Shown piece after piece: positions 16,507 through 25,430 of a DNA stretch of 41,392 nucleotides. The position numbers and the translations under genes are program-made. Numbering within the stretch: the stretch's first letter is position 1; each line of letters begins with the position of its first letter. Source of the stretch: UBA11606 sp039188975 (GTDB lineage Bacteria; Actinomycetota; Acidimicrobiia; Acidimicrobiales; Aldehydirespiratoraceae). The notes under the pieces were generated by a model. That model made no database searches, was not told the origin of the DNA, and was given only the letters and a program-made list of their open reading frames with translations. Location: positions 1 through 41,392 of the forward strand of contig JBCCYT010000020.1 of NCBI GenBank assembly GCA_039188975.1, given 5' to 3'.

Positions 16507-18990
16507 TCACGACCGCCGCTTCGCGCGATTGGTCGGGGGTGCACTGAGGGGATCTTCTGGCCAGTGATGCTTGGGGTAGCGCCCGCGCATCTCCTTGCGG
16601 ACCTCTCCATACCCGTCGGCCCAAAACGACGCGAGATCCTGGGTTACCTGGAGCGGTCGATGGGCGGGGGAGAGCAGGTGAAGCGTCAGTGGCACCTCGC
16701 CCCCGCCCACGTTCGGTGACGTCGTCAAACCGAAGACCTCTTGGAGCCGTACCGCCAGCACCGGACCGCTCTGTGGTTCGTAGTCGATCGGCAACCGGCT
16801 GCCGCTCGGGACGTCATGATGCGTCGGCGCCAGCCGGTCGAGCTCACGGCTCTGACGCCAGTCGAGCAGGGTCGCCAGGAGATCACGCACGGTCAGCCGC
16901 TCGAGGGTCGATCGACGACTCCGCCGATCGATCGCAGGACCAAGCCAGTCGTCGAGTCGATCGAGCAGGGCGGTGTCGCTGACGTCAGGCCATTCATCAG
17001 GACGAAGGCGGTGCACGAACGCCAGGCGGTCTCGATAGCGACGATCTGCGGTGTCCCAGGAGAGGAGGGCCAAGCCCTCTCGTCGAACGCCTGCGAACAA
17101 GCCGGCGCGAACCGCCTCGACCGGCGGTGCGTCGTCGGGCCGGCGGGTGACGATGATCGACCCGATCCGGGTTTGCCGCTCGAACACGACATCGCGAGCT
17201 CGACGGTCCCAGCCGCCGTAGTCGGTCTCGGTGACCCGGTCCTCATGAACATCGAGGATCTCGTCGAGGTCGATTGGCGCGGCGGTGACGACGCGAGCGT
17301 CGGCCCCAGCGCCGTGGACTTCGGCGACGGCCAGCCAGGGTTGACGGGCGAGACCATCGGCCTGGTCGAGCGACACCCCAGCGCCACTGGCCAGGCGATA
17401 CGACGATTCGTCCGCTCGCCGCTGCGCGAGCCGCTCGGGGAACGCCAGCGACGCCACCAACCCGGTCAGTTCGGCGTCGACACGGGCTCCGGTGCGGTCT
17501 GGGTCGAGGCGCTCCCGCCATCGCTGGGCCTGACGTTGCGCTGACCCGTCGAGCCGCTCGACAAGGCGACGAAGATCCGCGGACTGGCCCCGACCTCGGG
17601 GAGCAGCGTCGCCGAGGATCGCAGCCACGGCGCACGCGGTGGCGATGGCACCGGGGCGATCAGCTTCGAGTTCGGTCGATCGGACCAGGGCGTGCGCCAA
17701 CCGGGGCTCCGTCCCGAGCCGGTGGGCCGCCTTGCCGTGCTCGGTGATGCGGTGATCGTCGTCGATCAACCCGAGTTCGCGAAGTCGAACCCGGGCGGCT
17801 TCGAGCGTTGGTGCCGGTGGCGGGTCGAGCCACGGGACATCGGTTGCGTCGGTAGCGCCCCACGCAGCGACGTCGAGGGCGAGGTTGGCCAGATCTGCGG
17901 TGGTGATCTCCGGCGGCTCGTGCGCCGGTCGGTGCTGGTTGTCTCGCTCATGCCACACCCGGATGCACGTGCCGGGCTGTTGGCGACCGGCCCGTCCGGC
18001 TCGCTGGTCTGCGGCAGCCCGCGACGCAGTGACGGTACGAAGCCGACCCATGCCTCTGCCGTGATCGATTTCGGGGCGCCGGCGCTGACCGCCATCGATC
18101 ACGGTGGCGACGCCGTCGATGGTCACGCTCGTCTCAGCGATCGGGGTCGCCAAGATGATCTTGCGACGGCCGTCGGGGTCAGGCCGAAGGGCCATGTCCT
18201 GGGTGTCGGGCCGCAGCGAACCATGCAGGGGAGTGATGACGAGTTCGGTCTCCAGCCGGCTTGTCAACGAGCGGTCGAGGTTTCGATGGACCCGCTCGAT
18301 CGCAGCGACGCCCGGAAGAAACACCAACACATCTCCCCGGTGCGCCGGCGAGTTGACCGCGTCGGTCACCGAACGGCTGACCGCATCGAGGAGATCCTCG
18401 CCCGGCTCAGGCGGGCGGTAGGAGACCTCGACCGGGTGGCGTTCGGCGTCGACCGAGACGATCGCGTCAGAACGGAGGCGGGCCGCCACCACGTCGGCTT
18501 CCAACGTGGCCGACATGATGATCATGCGGAGATCATCTCGCAGCACCGAGGCGGTTTCGCGGGCGAAGGCGAGGGCGACATCGGCATGAATGGAACGTTC
18601 GTGAAACTCATCGAAGATGATCGCTCCGTAACCGTCGAGCGATGGATCGGCGAGCAGCATCCGGGTGAGGACGCCTTCGGTTACGACCTCGACACGAGTG
18701 GCGTTCGACACTCGCGTGTCGTTGCGGGTCCGGATACCGATGGTCTCGCCGACCCGCTCACCGCGTTCCTTCGCCATTCGCTCGGCCGCAGCTCGCGCCG
18801 CAACCCGTCTGGGTTCGAGCAGGAGCACGCGGCGGTTCTCGATCCATGGGCGATCGATCAGCGACGGCGGCACCCGCGTCGTCTTGCCCGTCCCGGGCGG
18901 GGCTTGCAGAACGACGAGTCGTTGGCGACGAAGGGCGTCATGCAACCCGGGCAGCGCCGCGTCGACCGGTAGAGCGATGCGTCCGGTCAC
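16507..18990 (-). CDS. hrpB: ATP-dependent helicase HrpB (DEAH-box family)
   Basis: An 827-residue DEAH-type RNA helicase. Motif I is VLQAPPGTGKTTRVPPSL (residues about 27-44), motif II is IIFDEFHERS, motif III IIMSATLEADV, motif V ILATPIAETSVTIDGV, and motif VI DQRAGRAGRQQPG. The winged-helix and HA2 regions follow, and the C-terminal HrpB-specific domain ends with LASFWADGYGEVRKEMRGRYPKHHWPEDP (shown here as a known HrpB end, split at about residues 785-813). Length is normal. The cellular role of HrpB is poorly defined even in E. coli. The start codon overlaps the stop of the upstream hydrolase gene by 4 nt. Confidence 0.93.
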   Translation of the reverse strand: MTGRIALPVDAALPGLHDALRRQRLVVLQAPPGTGKTTRVPPSLIDRPWIENRRVLLLEPRRVAARAAAERMAKERGERVGETIGIRTRNDTRVSNATRVEVVTEGVLTRMLLADPSLDGYGAIIFDEFHERSIHADVALAFARETASVLRDDLRMIIMSATLEADVVAARLRSDAIVSVDAERHPVEVSYRPPEPGEDLLDAVSRSVTDAVNSPAHRGDVLVFLPGVAAIERVHRNLDRSLTSRLETELVITPLHGSLRPDTQDMALRPDPDGRRKIILATPIAETSVTIDGVATVIDGGQRRRPEIDHGRGMGRLRTVTASRAAADQRAGRAGRQQPGTCIRVWHERDNQHRPAHEPPEITTADLANLALDVAAWGATDATDVPWLDPPPAPTLEAARVRLRELGLIDDDHRITEHGKAAHRLGTEPRLAHALVRSTELEADRPGAIATACAVAAILGDAAPRGRGQSADLRRLVERLDGSAQRQAQRWRERLDPDRTGARVDAELTGLVASLAFPERLAQRRADESSYRLASGAGVSLDQADGLARQPWLAVAEVHGAGADARVVTAAPIDLDEILDVHEDRVTETDYGGWDRRARDVVFERQTRIGSIIVTRRPDDAPPVEAVRAGLFAGVRREGLALLSWDTADRRYRDRLAFVHRLRPDEWPDVSDTALLDRLDDWLGPAIDRRSRRSTLERLTVRDLLATLLDWRQSRELDRLAPTHHDVPSGSRLPIDYEPQSGPVLAVRLQEVFGLTTSPNVGGGEVPLTLHLLSPAHRPLQVTQDLASFWADGYGEVRKEMRGRYPKHHWPEDPLSAPPTNRAKRRS

Positions 18991-19706
18991 GCCCGGGCAG
19001 GATCTCCGAGCTCGGCGGCGACCTGGTCGACCGCATCAGCGACGGCTTCTGGGTGGCTTCGCATCACAAAGTGACGTGCGTCTTCGACCGTCGTCCGCGT
19101 CGCGTGGGGGAGCTTTCGCTCGAGGTAGTCGTTGGCGCCGAGGAACGCCTTGTCGCCATCACCGATCACCAGCGCAAGCGGCAGGGTCAGGTCCGTCAGC
19201 CGTTCCATCACCGTGGCGTCGTGGTGAAACGCGATCGTGGCTGCCGCCTCCGACACGTTGTAGTTCGGTGCGTTGGCCCGCACCCGCTCGTTCCACGATG
19301 CCATGGCGTCTGGATCTCGAAAGCCGGGACCGGTTGAAACCAGTACGAGCCCGTCGATGGCGTTGGCGCCAGAGCGCGTGAGTGCATGAGCCATGCCGAG
19401 GTAGCCGCCGAGGCTGTGGCCGACCCACACGATGCGAGCATCAGGGGCGTCGGATCGGATCGCGGCGATCACCGCATCGAGATCGGTGAGCACCGGCTCT
19501 CGCAGGTAGTCGGCTTCGTCATCAGATACGGGCGATGCTCCGTGGCCCCGCAAGTCGACCGCGACGCAGCGATAGGTGGCGGACACCAGCGCGACCGCTG
19601 GGTCCCAGACAGACGCATCGGAATCCACGCCGTGCACCCACAACGTCACCAGGTCACCGACCGAAGCGGGCGGGCCGGTGGTCACCGAATGAAGGTCGTT
19701 GGACAT
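18987..19706 (-). CDS. Alpha/beta hydrolase
   Basis: A 239-residue alpha/beta-hydrolase. The nucleophile elbow is WVGHSLGGYLGMA, the N-terminal oxyanion strand is LVTLWVHGVDSDASVW, VAVDLRGHGASPVS follows, and the likely catalytic histidine is in DARHFVMRSHPEAV. I chose ATG 19706 because GAGAGGAA lies in front of it and the gene then begins 10 nt after the crotonase stop; a longer reading would overlap that gene. Context suggests an operon crotonase > hydrolase > hrpB. The substrate is unknown; a thioesterase-like role with the crotonase is conceivable but not shown. Confidence 0.85.
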   Translation of the reverse strand: MSNDLHSVTTGPPASVGDLVTLWVHGVDSDASVWDPAVALVSATYRCVAVDLRGHGASPVSDDEADYLREPVLTDLDAVIAAIRSDAPDARIVWVGHSLGGYLGMAHALTRSGANAIDGLVLVSTGPGFRDPDAMASWNERVRANAPNYNVSEAAATIAFHHDATVMERLTDLTLPLALVIGDGDKAFLGANDYLERKLPHATRTTVEDARHFVMRSHPEAVADAVDQVAAELGDPARA

Positions 19707-19716
19707 CGAGTTCCTC

Positions 19717-20541
19717 TCAGCGGGCGTGAAAGCGAGGCGGGCGCTTCTCGGCGAATGAACGAACTCCCTCCCGGAAGTCCTCACTGTCGTAACAGGCTGC
19801 CATCGCTGCAGCCGCATCTGGCGACAGGTCATGCAACGGGATCGGTGCGGCGGTTCCGTGTGCGAGGATCGCGTCTACGGTCGCCTTCGACGCTCGGTGC
19901 GTCAGCGGTGCTTTACGGGCGATCGCATCGACCATCGTTGCGACATGGGTGTCGAGGTCGGGCGCGGGCACGATCTCGTCGATCAGACCGATCGCGGCGG
20001 CTCGGTCAGCGCCGATCACTTCGGCGGTGAACAGCAACCGTTTTGCGTGTGACGCGCCGACGGCGGCCACCAGCCGACGCGTCGCTTCGGCGGGGTAGGC
20101 GAGGCCGAGGTTCGCCGGAGGCACGGAGAACGACGCCTCATCACTGGCGATCCGCACGTCGGCGTGAAGCGCTATCGCAACGCCTCCTCCCCGACAGGAG
20201 CCGTGGATCGCAGCGATGACCGGCACGGGAAGGGACTCGATGGCAGCCCACGCCGCATGTTCGGCCCGGTCGTAGCCCGCTGACTCCTGGCCCATCCGAC
20301 GCTCGCGGAACTCGGTGATGTCGCTGCCGGCCGAGAACGCCAGATCACCAGCCCCTCGGAGTACCACGACCCGGAGATCGGATTCCCGCAAGGCGGTGGC
20401 GCATGCACTGGGCACCGCCTGGTACATCGCTGCGTTCATCGCATTTCGCCGATCGGGGTTGTTGATCGTGATCGTCGCTACCGATCCGACCCGCTCACCG
20501 CTCGAAAGCACCGGCTCGACCGATGTGTCCACACTCGACAT
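19717..20541 (-). CDS. Crotonase-superfamily protein (enoyl-CoA hydratase/isomerase-like)
   Basis: A 274-residue crotonase-fold protein that should bind an acyl-CoA. Visible signatures are VATITINNPDRRNAMN, the first oxyanion-hole segment DLAFSAGSDITEF, and the second, HGSCRGGGVAIALHADVRIA, followed by SFSVPPANLGLAY. Both glutamates of classical enoyl-CoA hydratase appear replaced: the GGG-x-E position is Ala and the P-E-x-x-LG position is Pro. So hydratase activity is doubtful, and isomerase, hydrolase or decarboxylase chemistry is possible. ATG 20541 was chosen because the crotonase domain starts about 17 residues later; an upstream reading only adds Pro/Arg-rich sequence that would overlap the next gene. 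It heads the unit with the hydrolase and hrpB. Confidence 0.83.
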   Translation of the reverse strand: MSSVDTSVEPVLSSGERVGSVATITINNPDRRNAMNAAMYQAVPSACATALRESDLRVVVLRGAGDLAFSAGSDITEFRERRMGQESAGYDRAEHAAWAAIESLPVPVIAAIHGSCRGGGVAIALHADVRIASDEASFSVPPANLGLAYPAEATRRLVAAVGASHAKRLLFTAEVIGADRAAAIGLIDEIVPAPDLDTHVATMVDAIARKAPLTHRASKATVDAILAHGTAAPIPLHDLSPDAAAAMAACYDSEDFREGVRSFAEKRPPRFHAR

Positions 20542-20612
20542 GGCTGCAGTCTTGCAGGCCGCAGAGTCCTGCTGGTTCCGAGGAGCGCCGAGTTGTCGCG
20601 GGCGGTGGCCGG

Positions 20613-23600
20613 TCAGTGGCCGTGGCCGGCCAGGGCTTCGCCGTCGAGCTCGCGGAGGAGGACCTGGGAGATGGCCTCGGCCGGTGCCGGTCGAGTGAAG
20701 TAGTACCCCTGGCCGAGCGTGCACCCCATCGCCAGCAGGCGGGTGTGTTGGGCCGGGACCTCGATGCCTTCGGCGATGGTCGCTGCGCCCATCGCTTCAG
20801 CAATGCTGAGAACCGTGGTGACGATCGGCGACTCGTCGTTGTCCTCGAGCCGGGCGACAAAGCTCTGGTCGACCTTCAAGATGTCCGCTGAGAACCGGTC
20901 GGCGTAGGTGAGCGTTGCGTAGCCGGTACCGAAGTCGTCGATCGCCACTCGGAGCCCAGCCTCGCGCAGGGCGTCCACTCGGCGAATGACGAGGTTGAAG
21001 TCGTTGATCAGCGCAGACTCGGTGAGTTCGAGTACGACCGCGTGCCGGTCGATCGACGCAGCATCGACGACGGCCAAGATCTCGTCGACGATTCCATCGT
21101 TTTGCAGCTGCACCGCGGAAACGTTGACGCTGGCATAAATGTCGTGTCCGTCATTGCGCCAGGCCGCGACCTGGTTGACCGCCTGTTCGAGTACCCATCG
21201 TCCGAGCGGCACGATCAAGCCGTTGCGCTCAGCGATCGGCACGAACTGCCCGGGGCTGATCATGCCCCGCTCCGGATGGTTCCATCGAACGAGCGCTTCG
21301 ACCCCCACGGTCAACCCCGTGCCCAGATCCACGATGGGCTGGTAGTAGACCATCAGTTCGTCGTTCTCGATTGCGCCTTCGAGCGAGTTGGTGATCTCGA
21401 ACCGTTCGATCGTCTCTTCGGCCATCGAGTCTTCGAACAGCTCCCAGCGGTTCTTGCCCTTCGACTTCGCCTCGTACATCGCAACGTCGGCGCCACGCAG
21501 CAGATCCTCTGGGGTGCGAGTCCCATCATCGATGGCCACGCCGATACTCACCCCGAGCCGGACCTCCTGGCCTTGCAGCATCACCGGGCGGCCGAGTTCT
21601 TCGAGAACCCTGTCGGCCACCAATTCGACATCGGACTGGCCGTACACATCGGTCAGCAGCACGGCGAACTCGTCGCCACCGAACCGTGCAGAGTTGTCAT
21701 GCAGACGAAGGCGGCTGCGAAGCCGAGCCGAGATCTCCACGACGACTTGATCGCCCGCGGCGTGACCGAGCGAATCGTTGATCGACTTGAAGTCGTCGAT
21801 GTCGATGAACAAGACGGCGACCTTGCTGCCGTCGCGAGATGAGGCGAGCGCACCCGACAGCTGGTTGTTGAACTGGACGCGGCTTCCGAGCCCGGTCAGG
21901 TCGTCGTGCATGACCTGGTGACGGAGGTCTTCTTCGAGGATCTTGCGGTCGGTCACATCGCGGATGTTGAGCACCAGCCCGCTGACCGATGGGTCGTTGC
22001 GGAGATCGGTGATGGTCACTTCTGCGGTCCGGTGGGTTTCGTCGGGCCGTTCGATCGAGAGTTCCAGCCGGTGCTGGCTCGCTGAGATCGAGCCGAGTGC
22101 TCGCCTGACGCGGGCCCGGCCGTCGACGTCTTCTTCGGGCACCAGCTCGAGGAAGCTCCGGCCCCGCAACCGTCGAGGCTCCACCCCGGTGAGATCCTCT
22201 GACGCCGGACTCGCGTAGGTGAACACGCCGGCCTCGTCGAGCACGGCGATGACATCGGAGCTGTTTTGAACTAGACCGCGGAACCATTGCTCGGACCGAA
22301 GCAAGCCGAGCTTTGCGGCGCGCTCATCGGTGATGTCACGAGCGGTGACCACAATGCCGCCGACCTCGGGATCGTCGCGAAAGTCGCGAGCGGTGGCGTC
22401 AAACCAGCGGTAGTCGCCGTCGGTCGTTCGGAGCCGAAGTTCGACGGCACGAGGGGTCTCGTTGGCCCGCGTCGGTGCTCGCAGCAACACAGCCGCACCG
22501 GAAGCGTCATCGGGATGGATGTGCGAGGCAGCGGCCGTTCCGATGAGCTGTTTCGGGCTGGCACCCAACACCCGCGACGAGTTGGGGGAGACGAACGTCA
22601 TGTCGCCCGCGGAATCGAGCACCGTGACAAGGTCCGATGACTGCTCGACGAGGGCATACAAGCGCTGCTCGCTTCTCGCCGTGAAGCGTGCTTCGGCAAG
22701 GCGAAGCGTGGCGAGCGCCTGCGTGATCTGCGCAGCCACGGTCTGGAGACCGAGGCCGTTCGGATTCTCGATCTCAGATGCCGCGGCAAGGATCGAACCG
22801 AACTGCCGATGGTCGCCGAGTGGTGTCTCGATGAGCGCTTCGCCCTTCTCCCAGATGTCGGCGAGCTCGCGCAGGTCGGGCAATGGCCGTTCGCCGATGG
22901 CGTCAAACTCCCATGGCCCGCCGAGATGGTCTCGCCGGATGAGCCACCGGTTGGCGCTGCCTCCATCGACAGCGACCGCAAATCGAGCATTGTCCACCAC
23001 GAGATCAACGGCGCCGGCCACCGCCACCGCCAGCTCGTTCGGATCCTGGACCTCCAGCAGCTGGCGTCCGACATCGGCGAGCGCCTTTTCGAGTCGGGCT
23101 GCGCGTTCGTTGGCTCGAAACAGCAGGCTGATTCGAGCCAAGGACAGTACGGCGAGGGCGGTAGAGCCGGCGACCAGCACCGGCATATCCGGTTCGACAT
23201 CTCGAACAAAGGTGAACAGCAATGCTGCAGGAACCGTGAGCAGGGCAGAAACGAGAAGAGCAATTCGTCCCAACGACAGTCGAACGGCGGACTCGGCGGG
23301 ACTGTCGGTCAGTGCGGCAACCCGCGGGTGCAAGATTGCAGCCGAACAGAACGCGAAGGCGATCGGGCTGGTGACGAGCGCAACGCCTTTTGCCCAGCTC
23401 GACCCGGTGGTCTCGAGCAAGAAGAAGAGGTCGTTGAGGAGAATGAAGCTCGTGCCTGTTGCGAGCAGCCGCCAAGCAGTGTTCCGGACGCCGGGTCCGA
23501 CCGCGAGCCTCGCCAGCATCCCAATCGTCACGAGATCGATCACCGTGTATGCGACGTTTCCGGACCGGGCCCAGCTGTCGATCGAGCGGTCGCTGATGTA

Positions 23601-24032
23601 GTCCGACAAGATGGCGGAGAAGACAATCACGGCGACTGCCGCACCCACGAGAAGCCCATCGAGCGCGCTCTCGATGTCGTTGCGGCGTGATCGGTGGCGC
23701 CAGAACGAACGGGCTGCCATCGGGAAACATGCGTAGCCGGCGAGACCCGGTATCTCGGCCCAGCTGGGGAACGGCGCTTCGACGTTCACGGCGGCGCCAT
23801 GGACCATGCGTGTCGTCGCGGAGACCAGGATCAAGCTGCCCGCGGTGAGGATCCAGAGCCACGGCGCTCGAGCGACGCTGGGATCGGTTCGGAGTCGATA
23901 CGCAACGGCGAGCAGAAACACAACCGCCGACGTCAGCCGGGCGAGGAGAAGCCCGAGCTCGCCAAAGCCAGCCCCGGCCACGAGAACAACGATCAAAAGG
24001 GAGGCGAGCGCGACCACCCAAGCCTTGCGCAT
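20613..24032 (-). CDS. Membrane PAS-PAS-GGDEF-EAL cyclic-di-GMP turnover protein
   Basis: A 1139-residue sensor and c-di-GMP enzyme. Residues 1-305 contain about 8-9 hydrophobic helices, an integral membrane sensory region of no family I can name. Residues about 315-450 look like a degenerate GAF-type domain, about 455-575 and 583-697 are two PAS domains (IHPDDA, YRWFDATARDF; FTYASPASEDLTGV). The GGDEF domain covers 700-865, with GGDEF intact at 785-789 and the inhibitory RxxD site as RLHD at 776-779. The EAL domain covers 875-1128 with EAL at 912-914, N in YASVNVSA, E in LELTESAL, DDFGTGYATL, the lysine in ILKVDQSFV and E in TIAEGIE. Both catalytic domains therefore look competent. It begins 43 nt downstream of the acyltransferase gene on the same strand and is probably cotranscribed. 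Confidence 0.92.
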   Translation of the reverse strand: MRKAWVVALASLLIVVLVAGAGFGELGLLLARLTSAVVFLLAVAYRLRTDPSVARAPWLWILTAGSLILVSATTRMVHGAAVNVEAPFPSWAEIPGLAGYACFPMAARSFWRHRSRRNDIESALDGLLVGAAVAVIVFSAILSDYISDRSIDSWARSGNVAYTVIDLVTIGMLARLAVGPGVRNTAWRLLATGTSFILLNDLFFLLETTGSSWAKGVALVTSPIAFAFCSAAILHPRVAALTDSPAESAVRLSLGRIALLVSALLTVPAALLFTFVRDVEPDMPVLVAGSTALAVLSLARISLLFRANERAARLEKALADVGRQLLEVQDPNELAVAVAGAVDLVVDNARFAVAVDGGSANRWLIRRDHLGGPWEFDAIGERPLPDLRELADIWEKGEALIETPLGDHRQFGSILAAASEIENPNGLGLQTVAAQITQALATLRLAEARFTARSEQRLYALVEQSSDLVTVLDSAGDMTFVSPNSSRVLGASPKQLIGTAAASHIHPDDASGAAVLLRAPTRANETPRAVELRLRTTDGDYRWFDATARDFRDDPEVGGIVVTARDITDERAAKLGLLRSEQWFRGLVQNSSDVIAVLDEAGVFTYASPASEDLTGVEPRRLRGRSFLELVPEEDVDGRARVRRALGSISASQHRLELSIERPDETHRTAEVTITDLRNDPSVSGLVLNIRDVTDRKILEEDLRHQVMHDDLTGLGSRVQFNNQLSGALASSRDGSKVAVLFIDIDDFKSINDSLGHAAGDQVVVEISARLRSRLRLHDNSARFGGDEFAVLLTDVYGQSDVELVADRVLEELGRPVMLQGQEVRLGVSIGVAIDDGTRTPEDLLRGADVAMYEAKSKGKNRWELFEDSMAEETIERFEITNSLEGAIENDELMVYYQPIVDLGTGLTVGVEALVRWNHPERGMISPGQFVPIAERNGLIVPLGRWVLEQAVNQVAAWRNDGHDIYASVNVSAVQLQNDGIVDEILAVVDAASIDRHAVVLELTESALINDFNLVIRRVDALREAGLRVAIDDFGTGYATLTYADRFSADILKVDQSFVARLEDNDESPIVTTVLSIAEAMGAATIAEGIEVPAQHTRLLAMGCTLGQGYYFTRPAPAEAISQVLLRELDGEALAGHGH

Positions 24033-24075
24033 AGGTCAACCCGTCGGCGGCGGCGACCCACTTATTAGAGCGTTT

Positions 24076-24831
24076 TCAAAGAAGTGACGCTTTGATGTCG
24101 TCTTCCTCGTGGCTGTGCTGGCTCAGATCGATGATCTTGGCTCGATAGTCCGGTACTCGGTCCCGAAGATCGATGATCAGGTCGTCGAGGTCTTGCAACG
24201 AGATATCGCCACAGAAGAACGCGAGCGAGTCAGGGAGTTCGTCGCGGTACAGCTCGACGACGCGTGGGACGTACATCGCTACGGGGGTCGATGTGGAGCC
24301 CATGTACATCGATGCGTTGCCGATGGACTCGAACGGAAACTGGAACCATCGGCGCATGATTCGAAGGAACCGGTTGTCCATCAGCGCGATGAGGTACGCC
24401 CGGTCCTCGGCGAGCGCCAATTGCATCACCGCGCTGTACAGCGCTGCGGATATCGCCATGTTCTGTAACCCGATGCGTCGTGTCGCAAACGCAGAGATCT
24501 CGAAGCATCGGTTCGGATCGATCTCACCGAAGATCTCGATCGCCTCCGCATCGATTGGCGTCTCGAGGAAGGCGGGCAACCCCCGCACGCTTGGCCGAAT
24601 CGCCCGGCAGGTCCCCACCACTTCATCGGTGGATGAGTCGACCGCTGCGAAGTACTGGCTTACCGGTACCCAGATGTCGTGGATCCAGCCATCGTCGCGG
24701 ATGTCCTCCGGTGACACGTACCCGGCATCGAGGTAGCACTCAGCGTGGAGCCGACGGGCCTCGCTGTACAGCGGGGATTCCGGCGTAACTCGCTGGATCT
24801 CCAGGCCGGGGATCGTGGGTACTAGGGCCAT
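24076..24831 (-). CDS. LuxI/FeeM-like N-acyltransferase (autoinducer-synthase fold, GNAT)
   Basis: A 251-residue protein with the layout of acyl-homoserine-lactone and long-chain N-acyl-amino-acid synthases. It has an N-terminal helix with YSEARRLHAECYLDAGYV, a strand FAAVDSSTDEVVGTCRAIRPS that matches the D-x-x-x-x-x-G-x-x-R pattern, and the diagnostic CFEISAFATRR in place of LuxI's E-x-SR strand. Then come helices NMAISAALYSAVMQLALAEDR and IMRRWFQFPF. These enzymes transfer an acyl group from acyl-ACP or acyl-CoA to an amine. The start is ATG 24831, because a promoter places the transcript start just upstream; GTG 24915 would lie outside that transcript. The product and acceptor are unknown. 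Its tight link to the PAS-GGDEF-EAL gene suggests a signal-making enzyme next to a signal-responding one. Confidence 0.68.
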   Translation of the reverse strand: MALVPTIPGLEIQRVTPESPLYSEARRLHAECYLDAGYVSPEDIRDDGWIHDIWVPVSQYFAAVDSSTDEVVGTCRAIRPSVRGLPAFLETPIDAEAIEIFGEIDPNRCFEISAFATRRIGLQNMAISAALYSAVMQLALAEDRAYLIALMDNRFLRIMRRWFQFPFESIGNASMYMGSTSTPVAMYVPRVVELYRDELPDSLAFFCGDISLQDLDDLIIDLRDRVPDYRAKIIDLSQHSHEEDDIKASLL

Positions 24832-24841
24832 AAGTCCCGGA

Positions 24842-24872
24842 ACCTTACCTGTGGATAGCCCCACCGCGTCAA
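24842..24872 (-). promoter_or_regulatory. Promoter of the acyltransferase / GGDEF-EAL unit
   Basis: Minus strand -35 TTGACG (24867-24872), 19-nt spacer, -10 TAAGGT (24842-24847). The -10 ends 10 nt before ATG 24831, leaving at most a few leader bases. Confidence 0.5.
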
Positions 24873-24937
24873 GTGATGATCTCACCGCGTGGGGTGTTGA
24901 GCGGAGTTCAATCACACGTTCCGTAACGACTGAGGCG

Positions 24938-24943
24938 TAAGGT
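24938..24943 (+). promoter_or_regulatory. -10 element of the small membrane-protein gene
   Basis: TAAGGT ends 7 nt before ATG 24951, in the 119-nt divergent region with the acyltransferase gene. No convincing -35 is visible. It fits a leaderless start. Confidence 0.4.
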
Positions 24944-24950
24944 CACCCAC

Positions 24951-25358
24951 ATGAGCTCGAAGACCAAGGTTGGCGGCTGGGGCACCGCGTGGATCGTGGG
25001 CGTCGTCGCCTACGCCGTTCTTCGGGCGCTGATCGTGTGGCCGACGCTTGGCGAATACAACGTCAGTCCGGTGATCTTTCTCATCATCGATGTCGGTACA
25101 GCGTGGCCCTATGCATACGGACAAGTTCGGGTGGTCCAAGAAGCGAGGGCTGGGAACTGGCGTTCCGTGCAGCTCTGGGCTGTCGTCGCCTTCGTGAATT
25201 TCATTGCGCCGTACGCCTACATCGTGGGCGCGGGTTCCGGCGAGATGCCGTTGTTCGCCTGGATCGTCATCGGCGTTCTGGTCGTGTTCTTCGGCGTGGC
25301 ATCGGTCATCCGCATCTTGCGCCAGATTCGTGCACCCGAGCCCGAGCCGGTGAGCTGA
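24951..25358 (+). CDS. Hypothetical four-helix membrane protein
   Basis: A 135-residue protein I do not recognise. It has four hydrophobic segments: about 11-31 (TAWIVGVVAYAVLRALIVWP), 40-58 (VIFLIIDVGTAWPYAYG), 72-92 (QLWAVVAFVNFIAPYAYIV) and 100-120 (FAWIVIGVLVVFFGVASVI), with a basic cytoplasmic end (RILRQIRAPEPEPVS). The middle tryptophan/proline/tyrosine pattern is distinctive. It is divergent from the acyltransferase gene, shares its control region, and stands 72 nt before the MaoC gene. No catalytic motif is visible. Confidence 0.75.
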   Translation: MSSKTKVGGWGTAWIVGVVAYAVLRALIVWPTLGEYNVSPVIFLIIDVGTAWPYAYGQVRVVQEARAGNWRSVQLWAVVAFVNFIAPYAYIVGAGSGEMPLFAWIVIGVLVVFFGVASVIRILRQIRAPEPEPVS

Positions 25359-25416
25359 GCGCCGGCCGGGGCGGCCCCAGGGGCTGGACGACGTGCCTGC
25401 CAACGCCATCGTTGGC

Positions 25417-25422
25417 TAGCGT
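25417..25422 (+). promoter_or_regulatory. -10 element of the MaoC gene
   Basis: TAGCGT, preceded by TTGGC, ends exactly 8 nt before ATG 25431. There is no Shine-Dalgarno sequence, which agrees with a leaderless transcript. Confidence 0.4.
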
Positions 25423-25430
25423 CGGCGCTC

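Noticed and set aside
17692..18972. 426-codon plus-strand frame opposite hrpB
   Set aside because: Antisense to the helicase motifs on the minus strand; no domain seen.
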